Source: Hygrocybe punicea (lineage: Eukaryota; Basidiomycota; Agaricomycetes; Agaricales; Hygrophoraceae). Taken from it: 64,000 nucleotides of DNA. Shown in pieces: positions 23,484-34,823 of this stretch (positions are counted from its first letter, which is position 1; every line of letters begins with the position of its first letter). Under the pieces are notes generated by a model. It searched no databases. It was not told where the DNA came from and was given only the letters and a program-made list of their open reading frames with translations. The stretch is taken from positions 2,232,001 through 2,296,000 of the forward strand of contig OY744472.1 of the NCBI GenBank assembly GCA_963556145.1, in the 5' to 3' direction. Position numbers and translations under genes: made by a program.

Positions 23484-24340
23484 TCAGTAACCAAGAGGGC
23501 CGGAATTGGCAATGGCTGTGGTGGTCGGTGAAAGTGCATGACTAGTGAGTTGGATAGTGGTCAACGTCGCGCTCGTGGCAGATTCGGCGGCGGCGACGAC
23601 GCTGTTACTAGACACGGCGTATGGGGTGACAGTGGCGGGACTATCGGAAGAAGTTGCGACAGCGCTGGCCGCTCCGTTCGCTGAAAGACTTGAGAGCAAG
23701 CTGGAGGCTTCGGCGGGCGAGAGAGTCGTTGTTTCGGACGACTGAGTGCTGATGGAATCCGGAGCACTAACGGTCACGGTAACTGTAGCAACGGCAGAGC
23801 CATCTGAAGGGATTGTACCCTGATCGACGGAACTGCTGTTGCTGGTGGATTGGGTGGTTTCAAAAACACCGCCTGTCGCTCCGGTTGCAGAAATGATCGA
23901 GAGGGCGTTCTTCACGCTGGTACAAGTCACAAACTAAAAAGATGGATTAGTATGATGATATCGCACGAGGATCACTGCGTACCGTCCCATTATCTCTGAC
24001 GGAGGGAAGGGCAAAGCATTGTTGACTCGTCAGACAATCTTGAGTTTGCCACTTGCTGTCTACACAGTTGGAAACGGCTCCGGAAATGCAAGCACTTTCT
24101 CCAGCTGGATATATTAGAGAGAAGAAGAAGCAAATGATTACAAAATGTCTTGTCATGAGAGCGGTCAGGAGACTTACAGGTGCAACTACCGTTGGATTGT
24201 AAGGTTCGAAATTGCGAGTTCAGGATCTGTGCAGCCCTGCCGTTCTGCAGGAGGGTAGCTTGATCAAGAGGGTTTGTGGGCGCAGACAGAGCAAGCTGGG
24301 AAGCGAAAACTGCAACAATTAATGCGGCGATGTATACCAT
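23484..24340 (-). CDS. Secreted CBM19-like cysteine-rich protein
   Basis: Three exons (minus), 24340-24178, 24104-23983 and 23933-23484, give 244 residues in phase. Residues 1-20 (MVYIAALIVAVFASQLALSA) form a signal peptide. Next comes LNSQFRTL and a module of about 70 residues with the spacing ACISGAVSNCVDSKWQ...C...QCFALPSVRDNGT...C. This resembles the CBM19-like (chitin-binding) domains of small secreted Agaricomycete proteins, including the following ISATGATGG. The last 110 residues are Ser/Thr/Ala-rich and probably O-glycosylated; no GPI signal is clear. It is probably a cell-wall or extracellular protein. Chitin binding is inferred, not shown. It shares a 354-bp divergent promoter with RPS26. 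Confidence 0.75.
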
Positions 24341-24694
24341 GGGTACCGGACCGTGTCTGCAAGTTTGACCAAGAGTGGAGTGTTGTAGGAAATGTCGAGC
24401 GCCAGGCTCAAATATGCCAAGAATAACGATAAAGGAAAAAGTCGGCGTTAGAGGAGGACGCAATCATAATGTTTCTTATATGTGGCCTCTGAAGACAATG
24501 GCTACAAGGCCGGCAATTGTGGGCAATTGTTACGAGCATTGTGATTCATTGTCCTTCATTAAGGCGTTGGACCAAGGGAAAAGGGTAGTTTAGGGCCGGT
24601 AAGCAAACCCTAGGCACGTGCATCTTTTGGTGAATATACCACCAACAGTCGCCGTCGCCCTACCCGTCCTCCAGCGTCATTTATACATTTAAAC
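24341..24694. promoter_or_regulatory. Divergent promoter region, secreted protein / RPS26
   Basis: Contains AAACCCTA (24605-24612) followed by CACGTG (24615-24620), about 75-90 bp upstream of the RPS26 start. AAACCCTA-type boxes are common in ribosomal protein gene promoters of fungi and plants. Their role here is inferred. Confidence 0.4.
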
Positions 24695-25343
24695 ATGGTG
24701 AGCAGCTCTTCAAATCGTCGGGTTCGACCACTGTCGAGCAGCACGGCTTTCGAAAATATGCGTATTTGCTTGAGAACGAGATGGATGGCGCCCTCAGAAG
24801 ATGGATAACAATGTCACGATCACTCACTGTTATTGCGCAGACCAAGAAAAGAAGAAATGGCGGCCGCAACAAGAAGGGACGTGGTCACGTCAATTTTATG
24901 CGTTGTTCCAACTGCTCCCGTGCAGTAGCCAAAGACAAGGCGATCAAGCGTTTCACCGTGAGGAACATGGTCGAGAGTGCTGCCGTCCGAGACATTAGCG
25001 AGGCTAGTGTCTACTCTGGTGCACGCTTTCACCTCCACTTTGCTCGTTGTCGTCTGCTGACCGGAATAACTCGATATTGCAGAATATGTCGTTCCTAAAC
25101 TCTACATTAAAATCGCATACTGTGTCTCATGCGCTATTCATTCGCATGGTGTGTTGCGATTTCTCCTCAATTTTTTTTTGTGATCCATGAATTCGTGTAG
25201 TGGTTCGTGTTCGATCGCGCGAGGGCCGTCGTAACCGCGCACCCCCTCCCCGTGTCCGATGGAAAGATGGCAAAAAGGTCAACCCCGCAGTTGCTGCCGC
25301 TGAGGACGCCAAGGGTGCTGCCGCTGCTGCGGGCAAGGCGTAG
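24695..25343 (+). CDS. RPS26: 40S ribosomal protein eS26
   Basis: Four exons: 24695-24697 (the ATG alone), 24841-25018, 25083-25148 and 25201-25343 (390 nt, 129 residues). The protein starts [18 protein letters not shown]. It has both zinc-binding pairs of eS26, CSNC (in [19 protein letters not shown]) and CVSC (in [19 protein letters not shown]), then PPPRVRW and an Ala-rich tail ([16 protein letters not shown]) slightly longer than usual. eS26 lies at the mRNA exit channel of the small subunit. Having the start codon alone in exon 1 is a layout seen in some fungal ribosomal protein genes. The first intron (24698-24840) may carry regulatory signals. Confidence 0.95.
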
Positions 25344-27210
25344 GCTCTTGAGACCATTTTTGATGTCTGGCAGCAATGTATTATCCATTCACTTCCGCGC
25401 GAGCTATTTACTTTATTGCCCAAACGAAAGCCAACTTGAAATTATCTAGTTAGCCGAGCGAAAACCTAACTGCTTCAATCTGGCAGTTGCTCGGTGGTAA
25501 AAGTCGGCAGGTGGATTGGTTACAAGAGACCCTAAGTCTTTGCTCGAGAAGGGCACTACCCGTGCAATTGCAAGTTTACTGTCAATTTGATCTTGGAGAG
25601 AACGGTGATATTCAAAACCTGAAATGTGGCTTTCACTACTATCTAGAAGTCCATCATAGCATTTTTGCACTTGCAAAACGCGTAGTGCTGCTAGCGAATG
25701 CGAAGCCTCCAAGTTTTTCTGCGATGACCATGGAATGGCCCCTCTCGGTAGGAATTAGCGGTCAAGGGGTGATAAGGTGCCAGCGCAAAAGTAGGAAAAA
25801 ATGCCAGTCACAATAACTTATATACCTGGTCACCCCTACTTTCCCACACCTGCCCGCCTTACTACTACAAGCTTGGTTTTGTCCACGAATTCGCCTTCCG
25901 GAGCCAACGTACATGTATGTAACAAACCGGCAGTTTGTGGGTTCAAGCTCGAATCAGTGAGTATCATGTCCCCTTCGTCAGAATCGCCGCCCTGCTCCTC
26001 GTCTTCACTATCGTCTTCGCCAAATTTGCGTCCGGCTTTCGTCTCTAAATTATCTTCCTTCAACCCGATTTTGTTCCCCAGCCCAGCCCAACCCAGCCCA
26101 TGCCTCACGACACGATACTCCACTGCGAAACTTCCTCCCCCTTCTCGGAGTCGCAATTCGAAGATTCACGCGGAAGAAAGGCCAGGCTGTACAGCTGTCA
26201 TGACTCTTGAGGCGGAGGGCTGCCAATGACTCGGTCGAATGAGCTGGCCTTTGTTACTGTATGTTCTCATCCTTCCGCCTATGTCTCCTCACTATGCTTA
26301 TCAATAGGTACGTCGAGGTGGAGCTGAAAAACACCGCAAAGATGATCATGGACTCACTCCTCTTGACTACACCCGAAAAGCGAAGGCGTAAAATGTTGTT
26401 GATCTCCTCGAGCAGACCTGGTAGCCCTCGACTCATTGTTCAAAGAACCGACTTTTTTTGTTGGTCAGTGTAAAGACGATCCGTACCCACACTACATCGG
26501 GAACATCGACATGCTTCCAATAGATGACGACTAGAGGGGCTGTCATATTCATTTTACGGCGAGTTCGGACAATAGTGGGCAGCGATTCTCGAGGTGGAGT
26601 GGTTCTTAGAAAAAATCAAGCACCTGGTCATTTTTTTGTTACCCGATGACCAGAGGAAGGTTGCTCGTTAGGCTCAGGAACTGGCGCAGATGTGAAGTCT
26701 AGCTCATACTATCTTTTCCGTGCTCAATTCGCCAAGGTTTCCATCATCATTGTTCTGTCGACCGGACGACGTACCATCACAAACGCATTTGCGTCGACTT
26801 GGCGGAAATTACCACCGAGTCTATCCGCACCAGCTAACTATTCCTCGTTGTGCAATGACCAACATCAAAAGACTTCCGTTCTGGCCTGCTGTTGTCACTT
26901 CAAGACGCGGCTTCGGAAAACGCTTTTGACCCTGCACCATTGGCTCTGCAAATTACGACAATCGAAGTCCAAGGAATCGACCACTTCTTCCGCTCGAGAA
27001 ATCAAAGGGCTGGAAGATTAACCACACGTTCAACAGGATGATGCCCAACTCCTTTTGTAACTGGACGAGAAAATCGAAACCCGTCAGTAAGGTGTGTCGT
27101 TGTTCGGAAGTGGACTGATGTGTTAACCGTGGTCATCCTAGTACTAATCAAAGAAACCAGTACATACTGATGTCGAGAATTGTTCCACGAATAAGATAAT
27201 GCCGTTCACA
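25344..27210. other. Degraded region, no gene identified
   Basis: Several frames exist (for example 25801-26229 plus and 25836-26156 minus, the latter with an acidic EDDSEDEEQGGDSDEGD stretch), but I recognise no family. Around 26260-27020, coding-like codons switch frame repeatedly (KDDPYPHYIGNIDMLPI near 26480), which looks like a decaying gene remnant. I make no functional call. Confidence 0.3.
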
Positions 27211-27359
27211 AATGATGCACTGATTAGTGACTTTTATAGATTGTCAAAGTCGGCAGAGCGGAACTACTTATGTACCTGTACGTCCTAGAATCTTGGGACA
27301 ACATTTGCCAAGCATCCGCTGTAACCCTAGGGAAAAAATGATATTGGCCAAGGGATGTC

Positions 27360-27660
27360 CATCCAAACACCTCAAAGGGAGACTTGGAGGAGTGGGGACT
27401 TTTTGTCCTCGTCGCCCTCACTGTTGTTCCTGCCCCGTCTGCTGCCGCTGTGGTCATATTCACCTCGCGGACGTCGTGCACGCGTCAAGTGATGCGGCCG
27501 TCCGCTTTCGCGAGGTGTCTTGGGGAGTAAGAGGCTGGACAATGGGAGAGGGGAGGGACTTGTCGTCCCCGTTCCCTCTCGCTGTTGTGCTTGCCCCATC
27601 CATCGTTGTCATTGTCGTTGCCTCTTGCACAAGACTGTGTGTCACACGTGCACCAGATTT
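27360..27660 (-). repeat. Hairpin-bearing repeat module copy
   Basis: Matches, on the minus strand, the module found in hAT-1 and the inverted-repeat element at 42.7-44.2 kb (acidic NEDKKSP-type stretch, then hairpin, then a GEGT-type stretch). Confidence 0.5.
27462..27516. repeat. Hairpin repeat, core mutated
   Basis: Left arm ACCTCGCGGA at 27462, core decayed to CGTCAAGTGATG, right arm TTTCGCGAGGT ending at 27516. Confidence 0.6.
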
Positions 27661-28446
27661 ATTCATTTTATTTTATTTTATTTATTTTCTCCCCACTATC
27701 AGTGGGGACAGGCAATGCCGGTTCACGAAATCGTGCTCTTTGTACTTGTTTGTACACCACTGTAATATTGATTTTGGATGGTCAGGAAGCAATTCACAAT
27801 TGCTGACTCTCTCATGCCAGCTGCTGATACAAATTAATTGTAGAAACTATGTAGACAGCATTATTGATATATTTTGATGGACATATTGTTGTGTTTCACT
27901 ATTTCTGCTAGGGAAGGAAGCTGGTATTCACAAAAGAACTGGATTCAAGTGACATTGCGCTGACGTCACACTGCTTAATTTGTGAATCTGCAGGCAATCG
28001 CAAATGATTTAGCTGGGCTTCCACAAGCCCATTTGCTATGATTTAAAGTGCTGGAATACATATAACCTACCTCCTGAGCAATATGTTTGGGACAGAATTT
28101 TTATCAGTGGCCTGGGTCTTTCAGAATGAATGTTCAGTTGTGCATACAGACTGACAGAAAAGCTTTCAAAAGATTCTGTCCCAAAGACTTTGCTAAGGTA
28201 TGCATACACTTTAAATTTTCTCACTGAAATGTATGCTCATTTGTGCTGTAGAAAGCTATAGAAAACTTGACCATCTCACATTTGACATTTGGCGTGTGCC
28301 ACAAGGTGAGAGAATTTCAAACTCTGAGGGAGCATTGCCTGTCCTCACTATCAGCATCGCGCATCGCGTCTTTTTTGTTAGTAACTCAAGTCCGAACAAC
28401 CACAAACAACCAAGAACCCCCACCACTCACACAGCAACAACAACAA

Positions 28447-28494
28447 TGGAGAGCGAGGCCAGGAGGGTGGTGAGTCCACCTACCGACCCAGGTA
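28447..28494 (+). other. Exon-like fragment of the repeat-borne mini-gene
   Basis: ATGGAGAGCGAGGCCAGGAG opens a short frame reading MESEARRVVSPPTDPG, followed by a splice-donor-like GGTACGT. Close relatives occur at 38.74 kb (minus), 42.81 kb (plus) and 44.02 kb (minus), each with RVV.P.T.(P/T)G before a donor. Here the downstream exon is not recognisable. Confidence 0.4.
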
Positions 28495-28499
28495 CGTTG

Positions 28500-29830
28500 T
28501 TATGTGAATGTTTGTTTCACCAAGAATTACTGGAGTTGACTTTGTTCAGGTACCTTCTTGTTGTTCGTGGGTTTCTAATATCTAAATAACCTATCAGGAA
28601 GGGGTGTGTGGGTATATGTACTATATGAATCAATAGAATGTAATAGTGAGGTCTCTTCAATTAAGAATTGAGACTTTGAGTAGGTATGAATAGCAATTGG
28701 GTGTGTGATGTATTGAAAATACTAATATTCACTACTGGAATATAAAATATGAATTAATGAATACTGATAACAATATTCACCAGTTGAATATGGACGGTTT
28801 TGGCTACAGGGCCTATTCAATCAAGAGTATCTCTGGGTATTATAATATCTGACTTAAATCCGAAGCTTCAAACGCACATTGGCTACTAGTTCAGGGATAT
28901 CTTTAATACCTTTTGAATACTCTGTTTTGTTTAGGATGAAACCTTAACCTTAAAAGTGTATCTAGCTGACTAATGCTGACTAATGAATTGATTGGACTGA
29001 GTGAACTGGGTGAATTCTCCTTGATGACAAGGGGAACTCAGAGAATGATAGAATAAGAGTGAACTAGACTGGATTGCAAGCACTAGCTACTACAATGAGT
29101 AACTACTAGTACTAAGAGAATGAGGGATCACACTGTGTGAACCCAACTAAGAGTGACTACTGAGTGGTGAGGGGGGAAATCCTACTGACTACTGGAATTT
29201 GGGGGCCCTATTTATACTGTTGGAGAACAATGGGGGACTGAGAACAATGGGAAAGTGAGAACAATAGGACTGAGTCATGAGAACAATGGATGGCATCAAA
29301 GAGGCTGTGAACAATGGGCTCTATCTCCATCTGGACTGTTTAGAACAAAGGACTGCTCAGAACAATAGACCATTGTCTTTATGTAAGCAGACTATCACAA
29401 TCACTCTCTGATGCCTATCTTATTATTATCTTATCATCCTCTTGTTCACATCTTATCTAATCATTTCCCATTATCTAGCTGAGCCGCTTTTGATCAATAC
29501 AAGTAAACAAGATTTGTAATCAATCCATTACTGCTAATATAGGTAAGAATGCTAGTTGGGCTTGTCTCCTTGCATGCACAATACAGAGAAATATATAATA
29601 AATACTAATGAGTGGGGGATGTGCCTCTGTGCACCATACATAAACGGCTAGGTCTGGGCATTACCAGTGAAGCCATAATAAATGATATAAAGGTAAGCAT
29701 ATATGCTATTTGTGTCTGTTCACTAGCATGCGTAATGTGGAAAGGCATAGAATGGGTACTAATGAGTGTAGGTGTGCATCCATAGTGTTGCACTTAAATA
29801 TCTAAGTCTGTGGTCTGATGGTAAACCCAT
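28500..29830. other. AT-rich non-coding stretch with GAGAACAATGGG repeats
   Basis: No coding frame. Between about 29219 and 29365 the motif (G)AGAACAATGG recurs at irregular spacing. Otherwise nothing recognised. Confidence 0.4.
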
Positions 29831-29956
29831 GACATTACACCCAAAAACACTTGGGGTCATGACAATGTCCCCCAATGCTCGTCACTTTGATGTTTGCTAA
29901 CGGTCTTGACCACACACTTTGTGATCCATGACAACGACAACCCGAAGCTTCCCTCC

Positions 29957-30011
29957 CACCTCGTGAGGGTGACAGACACGTCAATTGATGTGTGTCTAGC
30001 CCACGCGAGGT
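29957..30011. repeat. Hairpin repeat copy
   Basis: Arms CACCTCGTGAG and CCACGCGAGGT around core CGTCAATTGATG (29979-29990). Confidence 0.6.
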
Positions 30012-30060
30012 CTGTGAAGCCTCAAAACATGGGCGAGATTCGCCACGAGAAGTGCCCGCC

Positions 30061-30118
30061 CACCTAGTGAACACACACGTCCCCGTCAATTGACGTGTGC
30101 ACGGCGTTGGTGAGGTGT
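30061..30118. repeat. Hairpin repeat copy
   Basis: Perfect core CGTCAATTGACG at 30084-30095; arms CACCTAGTGAA and TTGGTGAGGTG. Confidence 0.65.
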
Positions 30119-30651
30119 CTGGCATGAAAACTGTGAGGACCTGTCATCAACTAAGGTATACAATGCTCAGAATTCTTGGTCCAATTTTTTTTTTGCCCGG
30201 CCAGCTGACCCTCAGGTGCGGGGTTTGGGTTCTGCCATCCCCTTGTGAGCACCACCACAACAGTTTTTTTTACATTGTGTTCGACAAGCTCCACAGGCAG
30301 ATGTCAGAGCTCAATCCAGCAATTCATCGTGATCACCACTTCAGGTATCATTGGTATGTGGATAGTACACATGAATTTGATGCTGTGAAACCCTCAGACG
30401 GGTTTGGTTATCGATGGACAAACTCAGGGATTACTCACAGTTACTTTAGTCGGCCGTTATCAATATTATGTATGGGTAATGTCTTGCATACTGGTGGGCT
30501 GTGGCTTCTTTGATAACGTTTGATTCTGAGGTGCGCAACTTCGACCGCCCAATTGCCCTTGTCATGTCAGCGGTCTTCAGTCTGGCCAGGCCGGGACTTT
30601 TAACTGTGTCATATAGAGTTTTCACAACCGTGTGTATGCCATCAGGCCCAA

Positions 30652-31293
30652 ATGTGGTATAAGGTGGCCTGGGGTCTCATGGAGGCAGTCGCTACCTCTG
30701 TCAACCTCCATATCCCAACGACCTCAATGGAACCTCCTCACATTGAGCAGACACACATGCAGCCGCCAATATGGCGCAAAGAAGGCAAATTATCAGAAAA
30801 ACTCATCCTTGATCGCCTATCTCATCCCCCTCACCCTCATATCGTTCAATATTACGGACACGACCCTAACAGTTTTGAACTGCTGTTCCAATGCCTGCCC
30901 AACGGAGATCTTCATAAATTTTTGGTCCATCATCCCAAGACATTGTTTCAGACACGTCTTACATGGGCCACTGATATTGCAAAAGGTCTCTCATATCTAC
31001 ATTCCCAAAATATACTTTGGAACGACACAGACATGGGAAACATACTCATTACAGACGATTTTTGCGCAGTCTTATGCGACTTTGGCCATTCTTTGGTAAA
31101 CCCTACACGCTTTCAGATGATGGAAGTTGGTCCCGCTCTCCCATACTTATGTCCACCAGCATATTACGGTCTCACAGGCATGCGTCAAGATATTTTTGGC
31201 TTTGGGGTGATATTATTCGTGCTTCTCACCAAATGTTTCCCACATTGCACCAACCTCCAACCAAACGACCTGGAATGGCTCGAAATATTGTAA
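30652..31293 (+). pseudogene. Truncated protein-kinase-like gene
   Basis: One open frame of 213 codons that reads as the middle of a protein kinase fold: HPHIVQYYG (strand 4/5 region), LPNGDLHKFL (helix D), LTWATDIAKGLSYLHSQNIL (helix E), then a catalytic-loop equivalent LWNDTDMGNIL and CDFGHS. HRD is replaced by WND (the Asp is kept) and DFG is intact. The glycine loop and the usual strand-3 Lys context are missing, and the frame stops soon after helix F (DIFGFGVILF), so helices G-I are absent. The first codon is not ATG-supported with confidence. It is probably a fragment of an expanded fungal kinase-like family; activity is unlikely. Confidence 0.6.
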
Positions 31294-32186
31294 TGTTATT
31301 TATACAGAGGACATTTTTGTGTAATTCTCCTTCAAACTTTCAAAATATGGAAAAACACAGCATAGGCCCTTGTAGCCCTTGAAAAATAGAACAAATTTCT
31401 CTCCACAACCATGTCAATCCAAGCATTTCCTGCAGAGATATTCATTGTACAAGTTGAGATGACTGAAATCAACAATTCACCTATAACTCTCTACATACCA
31501 TATATTTTAAAAATGTAAATACAGAGGAAGATAGCCCTTAGAACACAGACAAACTCTCCCTGTCAAACTATGCAATTTAGTGAAGTATTTCATGAGTTAT
31601 CAATTTCACTAGGGTCTTCCTCTTTAAAAGATTTATTTTTCAAAAGGTCATGACTTTTGAAAATGGCAATAACTGGTCTGAGTAGGCTTAATCCGTCTTC
31701 AAATTTTATCAGTTAATTTAGCTATTGCAAATTGGTGCCACCGAAATGCTCATCAATTATCAACTCTGCCTGGATATACCTGATTTCCTGATGTGAATTA
31801 TATATAAAGGATTATCAGGTTTGAGCCATTGGTCAGAGTGTGTAATTCTGGTAGAGCATTATACACCTTGACACATACTTGCCAATGTGGTATCAAATGA
31901 ATCATATGCTACAATAATTTCAGGCTCATGATAACTATAAATAAGATGACTGTCATGCTGGCATTAACCTAGCCATGTAATTGTCAACATGTAATTCTGG
32001 CAGAGACATTATATACCTTGACACATATTTGCAAATGTGGTAGCCATGGTCATTATCTGGAATAATTTCAGGCTCATCATAACTATACATAAAACTAGGT
32101 ATAGCATTGTGAGTTGCCCACAACATGAAGATCACTTATCAACTCCGCCTGGAAAAACCAGCCTCCCTGATGAATCAGCCCGCTGA
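31294..32186. other. Non-coding repeat-derived sequence
   Basis: No gene. Two diverged direct copies of about 100 bp (31845-31945 and 31990-32095; shared TGTAATTCTGG, ATACACCTTGACACATA, ATAATTTCAGGCTCAT) suggest a local tandem duplication. Parts of 31365-31620 are distantly similar to the foldback arms at 33.7 kb. Confidence 0.4.
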
Positions 32187-32221
32187 CATCAGGAAAACAC
32201 GGGTTTACTTAATCTGACTTA
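32187..32221. repeat. TE-C left TIR, outer part
   Basis: CATCAGGAAAACACGGG... to CTGACTTA at 32221. It continues at 34450 (CAGCTGATTTC) after the insertion. Confidence 0.7.
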
Positions 32222-32599
32222 ATCTACTTAGTGGACTTAAACACACTTAAACACACTTAACCATAAATTAAAAGAACTTAATTTTAACTAAGAATAAAAG
32301 TTCAACTTTTATACCAGTATAATGCTACTAGTAGTTGCAGTTAGTACTTGTGCCGGTTCTAGTGCTGGCGCTGGTGCCATGCTGGTCTATGTCCCTACTG
32401 TCATGCTGAGAAACCGAAAAAAAAGCAAAGTCCATACTTTACCTTTGTTTGGTCCATGTTCACTTTTGTCTTCACATGCATACCAACACCTGCACCCGTG
32501 CCAGAACCAGTGCCTACGCCAGTACCAGCATGGCATAGCGGAGGGCATCTTATAGGTGAAAAACTCAACCCGAAGTTTTTTCCTCATTGACGTGCTTTT

Positions 32600-32795
32600 A
32601 GGATGGTGAGGACAATAATGAGAGCGATGACGACAAGGCGGAGGACAAGGACGGTGGAGGCAAGGACGGCAAGGCTGATGACCAGGATGGCAAGGCCGAT
32701 GACCAGGATGGCTGGCATGGCGACAAGGATGGCGGTAGTTGTGACCATGACAATAGGACAAGCAGGACGGCACGACCAGGATGGCGACTAGGACG
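32600..32795 (+). other. Coding-like acidic minirepeats, decayed
   Basis: One frame reads DDKAEDKDGGGKDGKADDQDGKADDQDG-type repeats and ends in a stop near 32791. The codon-level repeat (GAC AAG GCG / GAC CAG GAT) suggests a former low-complexity acidic/lysine segment. No start or domain is visible. Confidence 0.35.
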
Positions 32796-33576
32796 ATGAG
32801 CACTAACACCCCACCAGCACGCACACCACGGCAGTACCAGCAAGCAGTGCCAGCACAGGCCAGGAGGAGCAGTGCTGAGACCATCCAGCACGACGGTGAG
32901 GACGGCGGCAAGGTGGAATGTTTCAAGTAAGCCAAGCCGCTTTCTTCTCTTGCCACTAGCGATGGGTACTCACATGGGTACCCATGCCAGTGTCAGTTCT
33001 AGCACCGGCACCAGCATTAGCACCAGCAACAGCATCACCACTGGCAGTGCCAGCGCTGCATCAGTGCCATGGCATGCGTTTCTGCAGCAGCACAATCAGG
33101 CTGCTATTATGGAGGGCAAAGTGATGCTGGTGGGCTCTCGTAATGTACTGCTTACCCTCTCTGCTGCTGCCCTTTGAGAAGTTGATATCCACGGCTCATT
33201 CCAACATGCACCTACCCCACTGCCCTCACATGTGCCAGTTCTGGCATGGCACACCGATGGCACCAGCACAGCACACCGATGGAACCAGCATGGCACAACA
33301 ATGGTGCCAGCTGGCACTAGCACCAGCACCCATGCCAGTACCAGCATGGCAACAGTGCCAGTGCCGGTGGTGATCATGAGGACAAGGATGATGGAAACAA
33401 GGTCTTCAAATGCACCAGCGCAGAGCAAATGTCTATCCTTGTAAGCCCTTTTATTGACCCACTCTCTGTGCAATCATCAACTGATCATTTTTGTTTCAGG
33501 CTGCTATTATAAAATTTTATTCATAAAAATAACGGAATAAGTGAAATTAAGTAGATGGACCTTCTTAATTCCACTT

Positions 33577-34390
33577 ACAGCCATTTTACTATCTGATGGC
33601 AGTAACTGCGCCTTTTTGAATCAATTGAGAAATTTGGACTTGGTAGAATTTTGGGTGCTGTGTTTTGTATCTCATGAAATACTGCTTGGATTAAGATGGT
33701 TATACAGGGAAGGTTGTACTATTTCTTGAGGGCTATCTACTCCTGTAATTATATTTGGACAATATTTAGGATATGTTGAGTTATTGATGAAATAAAAGGT
33801 AGTCCAGTACTTTTTGACACCCAAAATGATACTGTCAAATTATGGCATCAAAAGAGCTCATATGAAGAAGACTGGAGGGAGAAAGTTGTTCATTTTTTCA
33901 AGGCCTAGAAGTACATATACCGTATTTTTCTTGATTTTTGTCCTTTGAGCCAATATTGCATCTGTACTATGTTTGTCTGTCATTAGGCTTGAAGTACCAC
34001 CAGAATCATAAAGATTGGCTCAAAGGACAAAATAAAGAAAAATACAGTATATGTACTTCTAGGCCTTAAAAAAATGAACAACTTTCTCCCTCCAGTCTTC
34101 TTCATATGAGCTCTTTTGATGCCATAATTTGACAGTATCATTTTGGGTGTCAAAAAGTACTGGACTACCTTTTATTTCATCAATAACTCAACATATCCTA
34201 AATATTGTCCAAATATAATTACAGGAGTAGATAGCCCTCAAGAAATAGTACAACCTTCCCTGTATAACCATCTTAATCCAAGCAGTATTTCATGAGATAC
34301 AAAACACAGCACCCAAAATTCTACCAAGTCCAAATTTCTCAATTGATTCAAAAAGGCGCAGTTACTGCCATCAGATAGTAAAATGGCTGT
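33577..34390. repeat. Large foldback (inverted repeat), 378-bp arms
   Basis: Left arm 33577-33954 and right arm 34014-34390 are reverse complements with few mismatches, separated by 59 bp (33955-34013). The arms begin ACAGCCATTTTACTATCTG and end ...CCTTTGAGCCAAT at the loop. The transcript would form a long double-stranded hairpin. Confidence 0.85.
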
Positions 34391-34779
34391 AATCACTTAA
34401 CTACTTAAAAAGCCTTAATTTATAAAATAAGTCAGATTAAGTCAGATTACAGCTGATTTCATATCTATGCGGAATTTGAGAAAAGTTTCATTGTGGCGCA
34501 ACTCTGCTGCCAGCTAAGCCGGACTCTATTAGACACGCTGAGTTTAGTGTTGCCGAAGTTCGGTTCGGTCCGGTTTTTCGAGTTTTTTGGAAAACCTGAA
34601 CCAAAACCGCCGGTTCGGTTCAGCCATTTGCTGAACCTGAACCGAAACCATGCAGAATGGTTTCATGGCGTTTGGTTCACGTTTAAATGTGTTCAAACCA
34701 CTGAACCATGGCGGGGAGGGGGCCTAGACCATTCATGTGGTCCACGGCAGCCCACTCTCCATGGTGGGGTTGCGTAAAT

Positions 34780-34814
34780 ACCTCGCGAATGACATCCGCT
34801 GCTCTTCGCGAGGT
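34780..34814. repeat. Hairpin repeat lacking the core
   Basis: ACCTCGCGAATG...CTTCGCGAGGT with the CGTCAATTGACG core replaced by an 11-bp spacer. Confidence 0.55.
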
Positions 34815-34823
34815 AGGTGTGGC

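Larger units (their letters stand above)
32222..34446. mobile_element. 2.2-kb insertion in TE-C left TIR, 3-bp TSD (PIF-like?)
   Basis: Comparison with the intact right TIR shows 2,225 extra bases between CTGACTTA and CAGCTG. The flanking TTA (32219-32221, 34447-34449) is duplicated. Ends are weakly inverted (ATCTACTTAG versus ATCTGACTTA). A TTA TSD fits PIF/Harbinger elements, but no transposase is present. It contains the acidic-repeat remnant and the large foldback. Confidence 0.45.

Noticed and set aside
25836..26156. 106-codon minus ORF with an acidic stretch
   Set aside because: No start context, splice signals or family similarity; not enough to call a gene.
30097..30513. 138-codon plus ORF upstream of the kinase-like fragment
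   Set aside because: It starts inside a hairpin repeat and has no recognisable domain; it might hold an exon of the kinase-like gene, but I cannot support it.
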